Below are positions 53,393-64,000 of a stretch of 64,000 nucleotides of DNA, piece by piece; positions within the stretch are counted from its first letter, which is position 1, and the number at the start of each line of letters is the position of its first letter. Below the pieces are notes generated by a model, which saw only the letters and a program-made list of their open reading frames with translations, did no database searches and was not told the DNA's origin. The DNA is from Lepas anatifera (Eukaryota > Arthropoda > Thecostraca > Lepadidae). The stretch spans positions 124,001 through 188,000 of the forward strand of contig JAOTON010000972.1 of the NCBI GenBank assembly GCA_034440635.1, given 5' to 3'. A program made the position numbers and the translations under genes.

Positions 53393-53680
53393 AGGGAATG
53401 TGGCACCTCCGCAACGTAATTTTAACTGAGATAGCCAAGTTGTAAAGCAAGTCGGAAAACCCGGTACTCCATATTTCATTTGTCTTGGAACTCGATATTT
53501 CCGTAGAAAAAACTAAAATCTACCTGACACCAGCCCCCCATCAGCCCGTCGCCGGGCGGCCATTGTTGTGAGCTGCTGGTGTGACGACATATGCTGACGT
53601 CACGATGAGCATCAGTCAATCGAAGCCCTTGAAGCGTTTCAAGTATGGTAGTGGTTGCCATACTTGAAGAATATCGTGAA
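53389..53680. mobile_element. TTAA element family A, adjoining the previous element
   Basis: Begins at the TTAA that ends the family 1 element, then AAAGGGAATGTGGCACC. Runs through the GAGCTGCTGGTGTGACG block and CAAGTATGGTAGTGGTTG, corresponding to the reverse of 15740-16015. The far end is unclear. Confidence 0.7.
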
Positions 53681-54165
53681 CGTCGCCAGTTTCGTCAAAA
53701 CATGGTGATATACAACGATTATTTTCAGCCTTAACTTCAATTTCTTAGCTTCAAATGACAAGGGATTAGATTGAGCATGTAACAGCTAAGGTTGAAGCAT
53801 CTCGTTTTTTATTCGAAATTTTCAAAATTTCTAGAAATGTTTTGACAACTTTTTCCAACGATTTTTTCAAAGTGTGGCCAATAATTCACGTTAAAGGCAT
53901 TCATAAGAAAAATGTGCAACAACGCCTTTTCTGTTTAATAATGTCAATATATTTTTGCGTTCTATACTTTATCAATGCATAATTAGCCATAGAATGACGC
54001 CATGCGCGCAAAAATCGGCCGCCCGGCGCGCCCGGCCACCGGTGCGTGGGCACGGGCAGTAGATTGATTCGGGACCGATGAACTCTCGCAATCGTGGTTA
54101 AAGGTGGGAAATAAAAGCAGAAAACACTTGTTCAACAAAAGGTTGATATCAATGCAATTTTTCCG
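53681..54165. other. No gene recognised
   Basis: AT-rich with one GC patch at 54005-54050 (GGCCGCCCGGCGCGCCCGG). Nothing supported. Confidence 0.35.
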
Positions 54166-54438
54166 TCAACACGCACCCTGCTGGGGGGGGTGAAATTCGC
54201 CTCCTTCCTGGTTTTCCCCAGATAGCTAAAAAATGAAGAGACGCAGAACAACGAAACTTACAGTACCTTATCCCTGATCAATTTTACACGTCTGACCAAA
54301 TTTTTGAGTTAAGATCATTTCAGGTCAAGAAGATATTCAAGATCAAGTGACCTGACCTCAAAACCTAAAATCACGAGTTTGAAGCGGCGGCCAGGTAACA
54401 TCAGCGAACCGAGCAGTTTGAAACTTCCATAACATGAT

Positions 54439-54971
54439 AAGGTTATTAGGGTCTACAAATCTGCTGTCTTGGAATTTTGATATTGTTGACCTAAGGTGGG
54501 ATCAATTTTTTGGTAACCCAATTAATAAGTCTATGGTGAAAAATAGAATGGGCTCGTTTTCAGTAAATACTAGATAGATAAAGCTGGAAACCCTCAAACC
54601 GTCTATACTTCGACGATCTTGACCATAAAGTTGAGTTTTTGAGCATCTGACCTCTCAAAGGTCTTGTCAGGTCACGGGAGCATAGAGTGATTGTTTTGCC
54701 AATAACTTCTCACTGAATTCAGTGAGAAGTTATTAAAATAACTACTCTTGCCGTCTCATGCCCTTTGGAGGTCATGCTAAGTTTTATGTCAGGATCGTGG
54801 TAAGAATAGACGGTTTAAGGATTTTCAGCTTTATTTATCCAGTATTTACTGAAAACGAGCCCATTCTATTTTTCACTATAGACTTAAATGGGGTGACCAA
54901 AAAATTGACCCCACCTTAGGTCAACAATATCAAAATTCCGAGACAGCAGATTTTTAGACCCTAATAACCTT
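54439..54971. repeat. Inverted duplication centred on a perfect 34-bp palindrome
   Basis: Arms 54439-54717 and 54718-54971 are reverse complements with scattered changes (for example GAATGGGCTCGTTTTCAGTA against TACTGAAAACGAGCCCATTC). The centre, 54701-54734, is perfect: AATAACTTCTCACTGAA and its complement. It lies inside the TTAA element and is absent from its relatives. Confidence 0.85.
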
Positions 54972-55055
54972 AGGGTAAACTGAGATAAAGCTCCCATTTT
55001 GCTTGCATTCTGCTTATATTGTCACGGGGAGTCGATTGATATGCAACATGAACAT

Positions 55056-58000
55056 TAGCCTGGTCGGATTTAGGTTTTTCCTTCAGAAGTAACGGATTGT
55101 TGTTATTAGATGCATTTTTATGCTGATAACGATGCGCTCATCGAAATGCAATTTTCGAAAACTTTTGGTGGCCCACTCGAGTTGAGTTTTTCATTTTGCA
55201 ATTTTCTCTTTTGGCTCACCATCAACCCATATTACCAACGAGGTGCAAAAATTGCACTGGGTTGGTAGTTTGGTTCATTGGTGTCCCATTCGCTTTGTTT
55301 TTGTTGTCATAACTTGACACATAACGGTTATTTTTGTTATCATATCCGCTTTTAGTTGAGCTTGCACTGGCTCTCCATAGATGGCGCTAGGGCGTGGCAT
55401 GGTAGTGAATACTGATTTCCTCGGGGACCGGGAATGTGAACAGCAACGTGAAGGTGAGAAACAATTGCGATTGGATTGTATAAACGCACTTAAAGAGCTG
55501 TTTTCAAGCAGCACTGAAGTTGTTAACACTGTTTCTCAGGTATTTTAAGATGCCATGTCAAATATGCTGCTGCTGCTAAAGTCCCGACCATAACCCTTTA
55601 CCAATAGACGCAGGAACCGTGGGGGCTGTGGGGGTGGCTGTTGCACCCAACTTTCAGAGTGTGGCAGCAGATCTAACCCCCGCCCCCAGTTTGGCCGATT
55701 CTGAACTTCTCTATTAACATTTAGTGATATGCCTAATCACCCCCGGCCATACCAACGTGGAAGCCCCTTCCTCCAACTACACCTTTCCTCCGACTAAAAT
55801 AGTCTCTCCACCTATGCCTTCACCGACTGAATTCTTCCGTATTTGCGCCAAAAGACTCTGCAGCAACCCTACTTTGACTGAAGTGCGAGGGTATAGCATT
55901 GGTCACCAGGTTTTAGGACTGAAGGAAACATGTATGAAATCACAAATAAGCTTTCCAACGTTTCCGCACCTTGCACTAGCTGCATTGGATAATAATCTAT
56001 AATCATATGATAATCGATAATCATCGGCATAATCTAAGTGCTTACGTTATCTTTTCCTTTCAGTTCTCTGATCGAAATTGAAAATGGAGGGACGGTTATA
56101 TCTGCAAGAAATAAATGAGTCTTACCGTGAGTTTTGTATATCATAGGGCGCCTTCTTATGACAAGAATTGAACTCATGGAGGAGCGGAGCAAAGATGAGT
56201 GTATATTCCTATGGAAGAATGGAAGAACAGGGTAACAGCAGGGGTTATGGATGTGTGTGCCAGCGTATCACTCCATACACGTGCAAATCGGGCTATACTG
56301 AAGGAACTAAAGGGCTTTGGAAAGAAGGAGTACAAAAGAAGCATGCAAACAGTTTGGAGCGAGCTGCTATACCAACTGCTGCGATGGATTTGCTGTTTGA
56401 TACCAGCAGCCGAGAACTTGAGCCTGGACTAGCAGAAGACAGTGTTTCTGGCCGACCAGCCAAGTGCCAGACGTCTTCAGACAGACAGCCTCGATCGAAA
56501 CCACAGACGATGGCAGAGGAGGCTCAGCGAGCGGGTCGAGCAGTCATGAGGGAGCAGCCGTCACCTCCCGAGTCAACAGGCGACGGCCGAGACGAACACG
56601 CCTGTGGAAACTGGTGTTTCGGTAACGCTATCATCTGCTAAGCTATAATGACTCGGTAATCCCGATCAAGGGATATTATCTGTGTATGAGCAATGCTATT
56701 TTCAAAAACCAGTCTGCTCATCAATTCTAACAAAACACCCACAAGCTATATGTATATATATATTTTTAAAACACTGTCCAAGTCGTTCACTGTCAATAGC
56801 TCATAAACCATAAGACATGGTACGTATTGCTTGTCCTTCTCTTATCCTTCTTACGGTTCCATAACTCATAAAACATAAAATGGTAGGCATTACTTGTCGT
56901 TCTTCTACGGCCTATCCTTCCTTGTGTTTGTGGTTATGAACTGTGCACTGGGCAGTGTTTAAAAATATATAAATATATAGCTTGTGGGTGTTCTGTGGGA
57001 TTTATGAGCAGACTGGTTTCTGATAATAGCATTGTTCTACACAGATATATCCCTTTGTCAGGATTACCAGTCATTTAGTTAGCAGATGTAGCGCTACCTG
57101 AAACACAGTTTCCCAGGCGTGTTTGTGTCTCGGCCGTCGCCTGTTGACTCGGGGGTCGGTGTCCTCTTTGACTGCTCGACCCGCTCACTGGCTCTCCTCT
57201 GCATCGTCTTGGTTTCCTGATCAGGCTGCCTGTCTGAATACGTCTGGCACTGGCTGGTCGGCCGATACACTGTCTCTACTAGTTCGGCTCCTTCTCGGCG
57301 CTGTATATCGAATCCATGCGAGTTGTGTGCAGCTCGCTTGCCAAACCTGTTTCATGCTTCTTTTCTTCTCTCTTTCTTTCTAAAGCCCTCTTAGTTCCTT
57401 CAGGCCTGTTTTGCGTGTGGCGTGTACGCTTGCACTACATCCTAATCTCGCCGTTACCCTGTTATTGATACTTTCTAAGAATAAGGCACTCATCTTTGTC
57501 TGCTCCTCCATGTCTATTCTTGTCTAACAGGTGCCCTATGACATACCAACTCACGGTCGGCTCTTTGTTTTTTAAATATTACCGTCCGTCCTGTTATTTT
57601 TTCAGGAATAAACTGCAGGAGAACATAACGTGAAGTTGGATTATGCCGGTATGTGATTATTCAATGCAACTAGTGCAGATGTCTAGTCGTTGGAAGTCGT
57701 TGGAATTTTAGGATTTCATACAACATTTTTTTCGGTCCTTAAAACCTGGTGACCAATGTCATGTTTGTAATAAAATGTTTGTAATGCCAAACCGGTCGTT
57801 TTTTCTGCTGGACCACAACGTTAAAAATTATCAATCCTATCCGTATACGTAAAACATATAATTCTCCTCTGGGCTACAACGACCTCTAAATATGTCAGAG
57901 GAGACTGGGCTGACGTCACTAGCCTCAAACTGATGCCCCTCTCTTCAGTAAGTAGGGTTACTGCAGTCTTTTGGCGCAAATACGGAAGAATTCAGTCGGT

Positions 58001-58709
58001 AAGGCATAGGCGGAGAGACTTTTTAGTCGGAGGAAGGTGTGTTGGGCAAGGGACTTCCGCGTTGGTATGGCCGGGGTGATTAGGCATATCACTTAAATGT
58101 TAATAGAGAAACTGGGGGGGGGTTGGGCTGCTGCCACACTCTGAAAGTTGGATGCAACGCCACCACCCGCCCCCACGGTTCCTGCGTCTATTGATAAAGG
58201 GTTATGGTCGGACTTCGCAGAGCAGCATATTTGGACATGGCATGCTTAAAATACCTGAGAAACAGTGTTAACACTTCGTGTGCTTGAAACGCTCTTTAAG
58301 TGCCTTTATACAATCCATTAGTATTGTTTCTCACCTTTCCGTTGCTGTTCACATTCCCGGTCCCCGGAAATCGTATTCCTTACCATGTCACGCCGTAGCG
58401 CCATCTTGGAGCCTGCAAACTCAACTGAAAGCGGAGATAATAAGCAAAAATAACCGTTATGTGTGCAAATTATAACAACAAAACAAAGCGAATGGAACAC
58501 ATGAACCAACTACCACCCAGTGCAATTTGTTGCTCGTTGGTAGTGGGTTGATGGTGGCCAAAAGTGGAAATTGCGCAAAATGAAAATCTTCACTCGGGCC
58601 CCAGTTTTCGAAATTGCATTTCTGATGAGTGCATCGTAATCGCACCAAAAATGCATCTAATGAACAACGATCCGTTACTTTCTGAAGAAAAACCTAAATC
58701 CGACCGGTA
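55056..58709. mobile_element. Foldback element, 3.65 kb, arms of ~1.8 kb
   Basis: Ends TAGCCTGGTCGGATTTAGG and CCTAAATCCGACCGGTA are inverted, and pairing continues inward with divergence all the way to about 56800/56950. Matching blocks include 55375-55560 with 58210-58440, 56150-56200 with 57500-57560, and 56420-56640 with 57090-57290. ATGAACAT occurs on both sides (55048-55055, 58710-58717), an eight-base target duplication. ORFs in the arms (55724-56002, 56168-56641) have no recognised domain. Long inverted arms with 8-9 base duplications recall foldback or Mutator-like elements. Confidence 0.8.
56810..56935. repeat. Centre of the foldback: short direct repeat
   Basis: CTCATAAACCATAAGACATGG then TATTGCTTGTCCTTCT (56809 on) repeats as CTCATAAAACATAAAATGG then CATTACTTGTCGTTCT (56865 on), about 57 bases apart, between the two arms. 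Confidence 0.6.
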
Positions 58710-59065
58710 ATGAACATACCAGCTTACTCTGTGACCCTGACCTAGCTCGAGGTCAGGTCATTTTCACTATTTGACCTAGCAGGGTCGTGTTATACATCAT
58801 TTGATTTGCCGCAATGAGAGGAATCCAATGATGCATAAAGATTTGCTTTATTTGCCTATGGAACCTTCTTTGACCTATGCTGACCTCAATATTGACCTGA
58901 CATAAAAATTATTCGTATAAAATATTTTCGTCTTGTCAAGAGCTTTCAAACGCCGCCCGTAATTTTCCTTTATCTTTCTTGGGGAATGAGATACGGAGGG
59001 GGTGGGGCGAAAAACGCCCCCAACGGGCCGCATCATGCCAGGGACCCCAGCGGGGCGCGTGTTAA

Positions 59066-60092
59066 GGGTGTACGACTCGCCATATCTTAACGTTGCCCAT
59101 AAAATCGATTGCGGATTTGAGTCATACATCTGGATTTTGAAAATGAAGAGACTTGTGCGTTTGAACAAGCTTGGTCTGTTTTGCGTGTTGAAACGACATC
59201 GTATCCAACACGGATGAACCCTGGCCGCAGTTGTGCGGTCCCGGTTCGTGCATCAGTGTCTTTATGACACGCGCGAGGTGCCAGATGTCCAGTGCGTAGC
59301 ACATGAAGCTGGGAACACATCCTCCACAGTTATTATGACATTGTTACTTGGGAAGTTGGATGTCAAATGGAGATAAAACATGGATTCAAGGTGGCTTCTT
59401 CGTTTCGGACACCAGTTTTCTGCTGTCGGTGTTGGTGTTAAAACTTTTGTGCCACGTAGGAGTGGTAGAAATGCCACGGGATAAGAGGACTTGTTGTGCT
59501 GACTAGAGGATTTACTTTTTTCTAGATTCCTGGTACCGGCACCAGTCCCGGCCCCGGTAGGCCTAGACTGGTCCCAGCAGACCCAACGTGGTCCAGATTG
59601 GTCCCGGAAAAGTCGGGTTAAAGGTAATTTGGCCTTGTCTTATACGTTTCAACCGTGACTTTGTTTTCTATTTCAGCCATGAATTATGTGTATTGTGCTA
59701 TTTATTTCATTTTCGAATGGACCTTATTACAACCAAATTAGGGCTTGTATTTCCCGTGCCCCTAACCCACCCAAGACCCCTGGATCAAGATTTCAGTCTG
59801 GCCATGGTATATCACTTTTTCGGCCCGCATCCCCCGTGACGTCATTTATGAACAGCCCCATAAAGGCTTAGGTAGGACAATTTGTGTGTGCGTAGTTAGC
59901 TATATTAGGTTATTTATTCGTCAAATGCTAAGGGAAACTAACTTAATTGGTTAAAAATTAACTAATCTGAATCTGATATGGCCCCAAGGAACACAGGTCC
60001 TAAGTAAGATTATTACGCTCTCCAACCCTCAGAGGTCCCGGTATGGTCCCGGTACAAACCCAGTTGATCCCGGAAAAGTCCCGGCCGAGCCC
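59066..60092. other. No gene; GGTCCCGG-rich patches
   Basis: Repeated GGTCCCGG/CCCGGTA motifs at 59530-59610 and again at 60035-60125. No protein or RNA gene is recognised. Confidence 0.35.
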
Positions 60093-60416
60093 AGCATCCG
60101 GTCCTGGCTCTGGGACACCGGGACCAAAAAAGAACATCTGGTACTGACCCCGTCGAGTGTTCTGCGCAAAAGACGCCTAATTACGAGACAGAGTAAATTT
60201 AAATTCGGAAAACGTCACAATTGCTCAAGAAGAGCCAGACAGCAGCCGGAGGCAGTTACTGAAGAGCTGCTCGCCGCGGAGACACAATCGTCATCGACTG
60301 ACTCACTGGGCACTCATAACAGCTGCAGCCGAAGTCGATGTTCCCATTTATTGCCGCTGCTGGACGGGACTACCGTCATAGCAGATAGACTTTTGGTTGA
60401 ACTGATCCTTCCATAG
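60093..60416 (+). CDS. Possible exon without a start codon, unassigned
   Basis: Open from at least 60093 to TAG at 60414-60416 (107 codons) with no ATG at the start, so it is easy to overlook. It reads HLVLTPSSVLRKRRLITRQS then KFKFGKRHNCSRRARQQPEA, followed by a Ser/Thr-rich segment and LLPLLDGTTVIADRLLVELI. The basic TPSSVLRKRR block looks protein-like, but I recognise no family and no clear acceptor. Confidence 0.2.
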   Translation, partial: SIRSWLWDTGTKKEHLVLTPSSVLRKRRLITRQSKFKFGKRHNCSRRARQQPEAVTEELLAAETQSSSTDSLGTHNSCSRSRCSHLLPLLDGTTVIADRLLVELILP

Positions 60417-61338
60417 CCTCAAGCGACGCCCTACCCCCCGAACTGATCCTTCGAAGTTGGATTATTCTTCGATGTGTGCTTTCAATTCCTTATTACCGTT
60501 GTGAACCAAAGTAGGCCACTTTCATGCCTCAATAGAAATTAAAACTGTTTTTGGTACATTGATTCAGCCTCCTCTGCCTCCTCTGCTGGTGAACCGAACC
60601 AAATGCCACTAAAAATTATACATTACTGTCATAACACAGCCCTTTAACCATGAATTCGCTTCCACCCAAGACCTGAATAATATTGATTCCATCTCACTTC
60701 AAAACATTTCTAACCCATAGTCTCCGCTGAGCACCACACGCGTGCGAGTCGTCGGTTGGCCGAAGTGCCAGTCGGCTATCGGTGGGGCGTGCCGGGCGGA
60801 CGATTTTCGAGCGCATGGCGTCACTCTTTGGCTGATTAAACATAAATACATTCAAGAACGCAAAATCTAATTGATTTTATTAGAAAGCACAAGCATAGGC
60901 CAACATTTTCTTAAGATTATTCTAAGATGAATCACTGGTTACACTTAGAAAAACATTGTTCTAAAAATTGAACACAAATTTCCGAAAACTTAAAAATATT
61001 TTTTTTCTCAAAAACTAAATTCTAAAAGTTTGATAATAGAATTCTAAATACAATCACATTTTAAATAAGCATCCATAACGATACACCACACAGAAAATAA
61101 TGATTGTATGCCACCCTGTTTTGCTAAAAACATGGATTTTCACGGCTTTTAGCAGGCTGTAACTCCGAAACCTGTATTTTGAGGAAAGAAATATTCTCAA
61201 ATCTTAATTCTACGCCTCTGATAACTCTGTGTACGAAGTTAAAACTGAATCTATCTATCTATCTAATATATCTAAATCTATGCTATGTACAATCCAGGTG
61301 CTGCCTGGTCGATTTGTCCTGGAACGCCCCTATAATTT
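60417..61338. other. No gene recognised
   Basis: AT-rich; a short CTAT microsatellite at about 61250-61265. Confidence 0.4.
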
Positions 61339-61460
61339 TTGGGGCTTATCGACGCACCAACTGCCAGGGTCATATGGCGTCGCCAACTCTTTCCCTGTTG
61401 GTAGGGTTTCTCGGGAGCCAGCCTGCTCCTTGTTCAGGGAACCGGAGTGTGTTTAAGTCT
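61339..61460 (-). mobile_element. SINE fragment, same family as 48213-48385
   Basis: TTGGGGCTTATCGACGCACC and CAGGGTCATATGGCGTCGCC are shared with the SINE at 48.2 kb. The tRNA-like head is missing here. Confidence 0.75.
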
Positions 61461-61544
61461 TATTAACCCCCCCCAAATTTGGGTCTTGATCCCCTGAAGA
61501 CACTATAATGGTCAGTACAAGAAATGCCCCTCACTGACATTTCC

Positions 61545-61750
61545 TTAAAGGGAATGTGGCACCTTCATAACGTGATTTTAACTGAGATACCCAAGTTGTA
61601 AAGCAAGTCGGAAAACCCGGTACTCCATATTTCATTTGTCTTGGAACTCGATATTTCCGTAGAAAAAACTAAAACCTACCTGACACCAGCCCCCTTATCA
61701 GCCCCTCGCCGGGCGGCCATTGTTGTGAGCTGCTGGTGTGACGACATAGG
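61545..61750. mobile_element. TTAA element family A, truncated
   Basis: Starts at TTAA 61545-61548 and follows the family through GAGCTGCTGGTGTGACGACAT, then breaks off into unrelated sequence. Confidence 0.75.
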
Positions 61751-62181
61751 GGAGAGTGCCCATTATGCGCCCCTTTAAGCTAAAATGACTGCCCCAGCAA
61801 AAGTAGATGCCATTGCCTAAAAACGACTGTGGAATTCGATAATATTGGAAATTTTCTAGATTCTGTGGGCTTCCTATACTTGAGTATTCGTTTATTCTCG
61901 CAGTGTAAGCGTTTTAGAAAACCATTGCAATTGGCGCATTTAGGTACGCATTACCAAAATGCGCCACTCGTGGGCGCATTTAGGTCGCGATGTTTATATG
62001 ATGGAAATGCGTGTAGGTTCCTTCGTACCTAGAATGAAACCGTTGGTGTCGGTATTTTACCCTTAGTTTTGTTCCACTGTCTGGTTGGTGATTGCGTCCA
62101 ACCGTATTGGGAAAATGGCGTCTGTAAAGTCTAGGTTGGGAGAAAACGGTTTATGTAAAAAGTACACCTTTATGAGAAAGG
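61751..62181. other. No gene recognised; trailing transposase sequence
   Basis: The minus-strand frame just left of the PSQ fragment (62063-62215) stays open and may be its shifted continuation. The rest carries repeated GCGCATTTAGG motifs. Confidence 0.35.
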
Positions 62182-62517
62182 TTATTTCTCTATTGACATC
62201 AGCAGACTCCTCGAATAACCCAGCCGCCTGAATTCGGACATGGTAATGCCATAGAAGATGCTGGACATCTTGAGCACATGCTTTTTTAGTTCCTTCGCAG
62301 CTTTTGGGTCTAACAGGGTTTTCCTGACCTTTGATAGTGGCGTAGGACGTTCTCCACTTGCCGCTCGTACTCGGCCCTTTACGTGATCCCGTAATGTTGT
62401 GCGCAGAATCCCAAACTTCTGGCTTGCCTTCCGAACGGACATGCCATTGTCCGTCACCGCTTTCTGGGCTTGCTCCAACTCTTCCAAACCCCAGGATGGT
62501 GTCCAAATCTTGACCAT
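62182..62517 (-). pseudogene. PSQ-domain transposase or regulator fragment (Tigger/pogo type)
   Basis: Minus strand, ATG at 62517: MVKIWTPSWGLEELEQAQKA then VTDNGMSVRKASQKFGILRT and TLRDHVKGR. This is a clear pipsqueak HTH (W...LE.A..AV..G.MSVRKAS..FGI.RTTL.DHV.GR). It continues AAKELKKHVLKMSSIFYGIT and MSEFRRLGY, the conserved block after the HTH in Tigger-type proteins, where FYG(I/L)T and RRL(A/G)Y are typical. The frame is then lost at 62182 and no DDE domain follows. It is a different subfamily from the copy at 165-1227. Confidence 0.75.
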
Positions 62518-62775
62518 TTTCGGGACTGGGAAGGAAAAGGACCTAGTATGAGTCATCATGGATGGAAAGCTCGTGGGATCGCGGGGGAGCTGCCGTGTCT
62601 TTAATGGCGCCGTTTTTAAAATAGCAATTATCTCATTCCAAAGGGGTAAGTTTTGGAATTGAACCATTCACGAGCAGGTAAATATACAGCAGACTGTGGA
62701 ATTGAGAAAGAGCAGGGGATAATAAGTTGTCGCACCAGTTGATCGCTGAAACCGGTGGAGGGTCTAGCCGGTCGG

Positions 62776-63576
62776 TTAAAGGGAGATACGCGAAAAAATT
62801 GTTATTGGCTATATCAAAAGGTTACAAAAAGTTGTTTCAGAAGTCCTATTCTCATTTTTGCGAATTCGGCCTGCAAATTCCTTAAAATTACTCTCAAAGT
62901 CAACATTTCTAGACGACTTTACCGGTACACCTCATATCGATGTATATGACGTCCACATGGCTATGGCTATCAATTTCTCTAAGAATTAGGTCATATCTAT
63001 CCTAAACAGTGATGTAGAACTTTGGACTACTCCAGAAAAAAATACTTCAGAAAAACAGCATTCCAAAACTCTTTTGAAACAGCAATATAGGGCTTAAAAG
63101 GAATCACAATTAACCAATCAGAAGCCTAGGAATTCTCAAACCGGGGTCACGTGACCTATCTGACGCAAAAGTTTTGTCATCCTGGGGCCGAAGCAGAAAA
63201 GGGCTCAAGACCCGAGGTACGAAACCGCTGAAGACTTGAGTCATTATGTTTTTTTCGTTTTTAGGGCAATCTAATTCATTTTGGAGTTTTTGAAAGCTTT
63301 TTAAAATTAATTCAAATACAAATACAGGAGGGCAAACATTCATATTATTAAAAAAACATTATTTTTCAACTTTAAATAGTTTTCGAAAAGTAAGTGATGG
63401 GTATGGGCATGGGTAAGTGATGGGCATTTTATCGAAACTGTTAACCTATTTCGATAATAAGTGAGTGGCCTCCCAAAATTTTGCCGAAAATACAAAAATA
63501 ATTTATAGTTGCGTTATCAGGATTTTTCAAATAGCAAGAAACCACAATAATAATTTTTTCGCGTATCTCCCTTTAA
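62776..63576. mobile_element. TTAA element family B, full copy (801 bp)
   Basis: TTAAAGGGAGATACGCG to CGCGTATCTCCCTTTAA, inside TTAA duplications, in the same orientation as 18604-19399 and closely similar over its full length, with a few small indels. Confidence 0.9.
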
Positions 63577-64000
63577 GGAGGGGCAAACCAAAGTAAAAAA
63601 AACGTCAAGCAGTAAAAAGCTGCGCTACAATATCACTTGCCGGTGGAGTTTTGGGCTTTGAGGCGAAAAGCAAAAAAAACGTCCAGGGGTAAAAAAATAT
63701 GGGCTCGAGATACTTTTTTCCTATCTAAGGACCGATATTTACACTGAGCTTAATTGGTTCTGTTTTAAGCTGAGAGTTGAAGCACCAACATCTTTCTTAT
63801 AAACTAAAAAGGAGTAGGAAAAAGGAGGCCGATCGCTTTGGGGGGGGCAAAAACGTAGTTTTTGCCCGAGCTTTTCCGTTTTGGGGATGGGGCAAATGAC
63901 TTTCTTGCCCCCCCACCCCTGATTCCGCCAATGGCTGAAACTCAGCCACCAGTGAGATGGAGCTAAACACCCTGGAAGAAATCCGACATAAGTTTTTATA
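63577..64000. other. No gene; poly-G/poly-C bordered remnant
   Basis: 63838-63935 has GGGGGGGGCAAAAACG and TTGCCCCCCCACCCC then GATTCCGCC, resembling small hAT-type borders seen at 7830-7910; ends are not resolved. Confidence 0.4.

Larger units (their letters stand above)
54166..59065. mobile_element. TTAA element split by a foldback insertion
   Basis: Left end TCAACACGCACCCTGCTGGG, right end CCCCAGCGGGGCGCGTGTTAA (21 bases with the TTAA; the inner 17 give the match). TGACCT-rich sequence resumes at 58735 after stopping at 55047. Removing the 3654-bp foldback and one target duplication leaves an element of about 1.24 kb, a normal size for these families. Confidence 0.6.

Noticed and set aside
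56168..56641. 157-codon ORF in the foldback left arm as a transposase
   Set aside because: No HTH, zinc finger or DDE spacing could be recognised, and the inverted arm does not preserve the frame.

Overview
This is eukaryotic nuclear DNA, almost certainly from an arthropod. Three things point there: a four-exon Rho1/RhoA gene, an ecdysteroid-kinase-like (EcKL/CHK) gene of the family expanded in insects and crustaceans, and a short interstitial tract related to the arthropod telomere motif CCTAA/TTAGG. The very high density of small transposons and minisatellites with GT-AG introns of a few kb suggests a crustacean, but the species cannot be named from sequence alone. Most open reading frames over 60 codons are fortuitous; real coding sequence is a small fraction of the window.

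Layout. 0.17-1.2 kb (minus): internally deleted Tigger/pogo-like transposase with a PSQ helix-turn-helix and a C-terminal zinc-binding motif, broken by a later 182-bp insertion with an 8-bp target duplication. 3.2-7.5 kb (plus): remains of a THAP-domain gene, two exons that splice in frame into a complete C2CH THAP core, then a 1.03-kb TTAA element, then a frameshifted exon with the DVWH...HFWWC motif. 9.3-11.6 kb (minus): three exons resembling the cytoplasmic C-terminal domain of P2X7 receptors, found widely in transposon-associated arthropod proteins. 11.6-31 kb: no convincing genes; mainly nested TTAA elements, one clean hAT-type element, a hairpin element carrying the telomere-like repeat, and a tRNA-derived SINE. 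32.1-39.0 kb (plus): complete Rho1 gene (192 aa, CIVL prenylation motif), with one minisatellite just upstream of its start and a second, about 1.1 kb, abutting the acceptor of coding exon 2. 43.5-47.8 kb (plus): EcKL kinase gene whose intron holds a minus-strand, 5'-truncated, frameshifted non-LTR retrotransposon. 48-64 kb: a SINE with a 15-bp target duplication, a possible first exon at 50.1-50.25 kb, further TTAA elements, a 3.65-kb foldback element with arms of about 1.8 kb inserted in a TTAA element, and a second PSQ fragment at 62.2-62.5 kb.

The dominant theme is the TTAA-flanked non-autonomous elements, piggyBac-like in target site and, for some families, in starting with CCC. Several families are packed with AGGTCA/TGACCT, the half-site of nuclear receptors. 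The most unusual observations are the minisatellite that looks like repeated copies of a Rho1 splice acceptor, the tandemly repeated acceptor-like sites in front of the Rho1 start codon, the giant foldback element, and the receptor-half-site-rich mobile elements.
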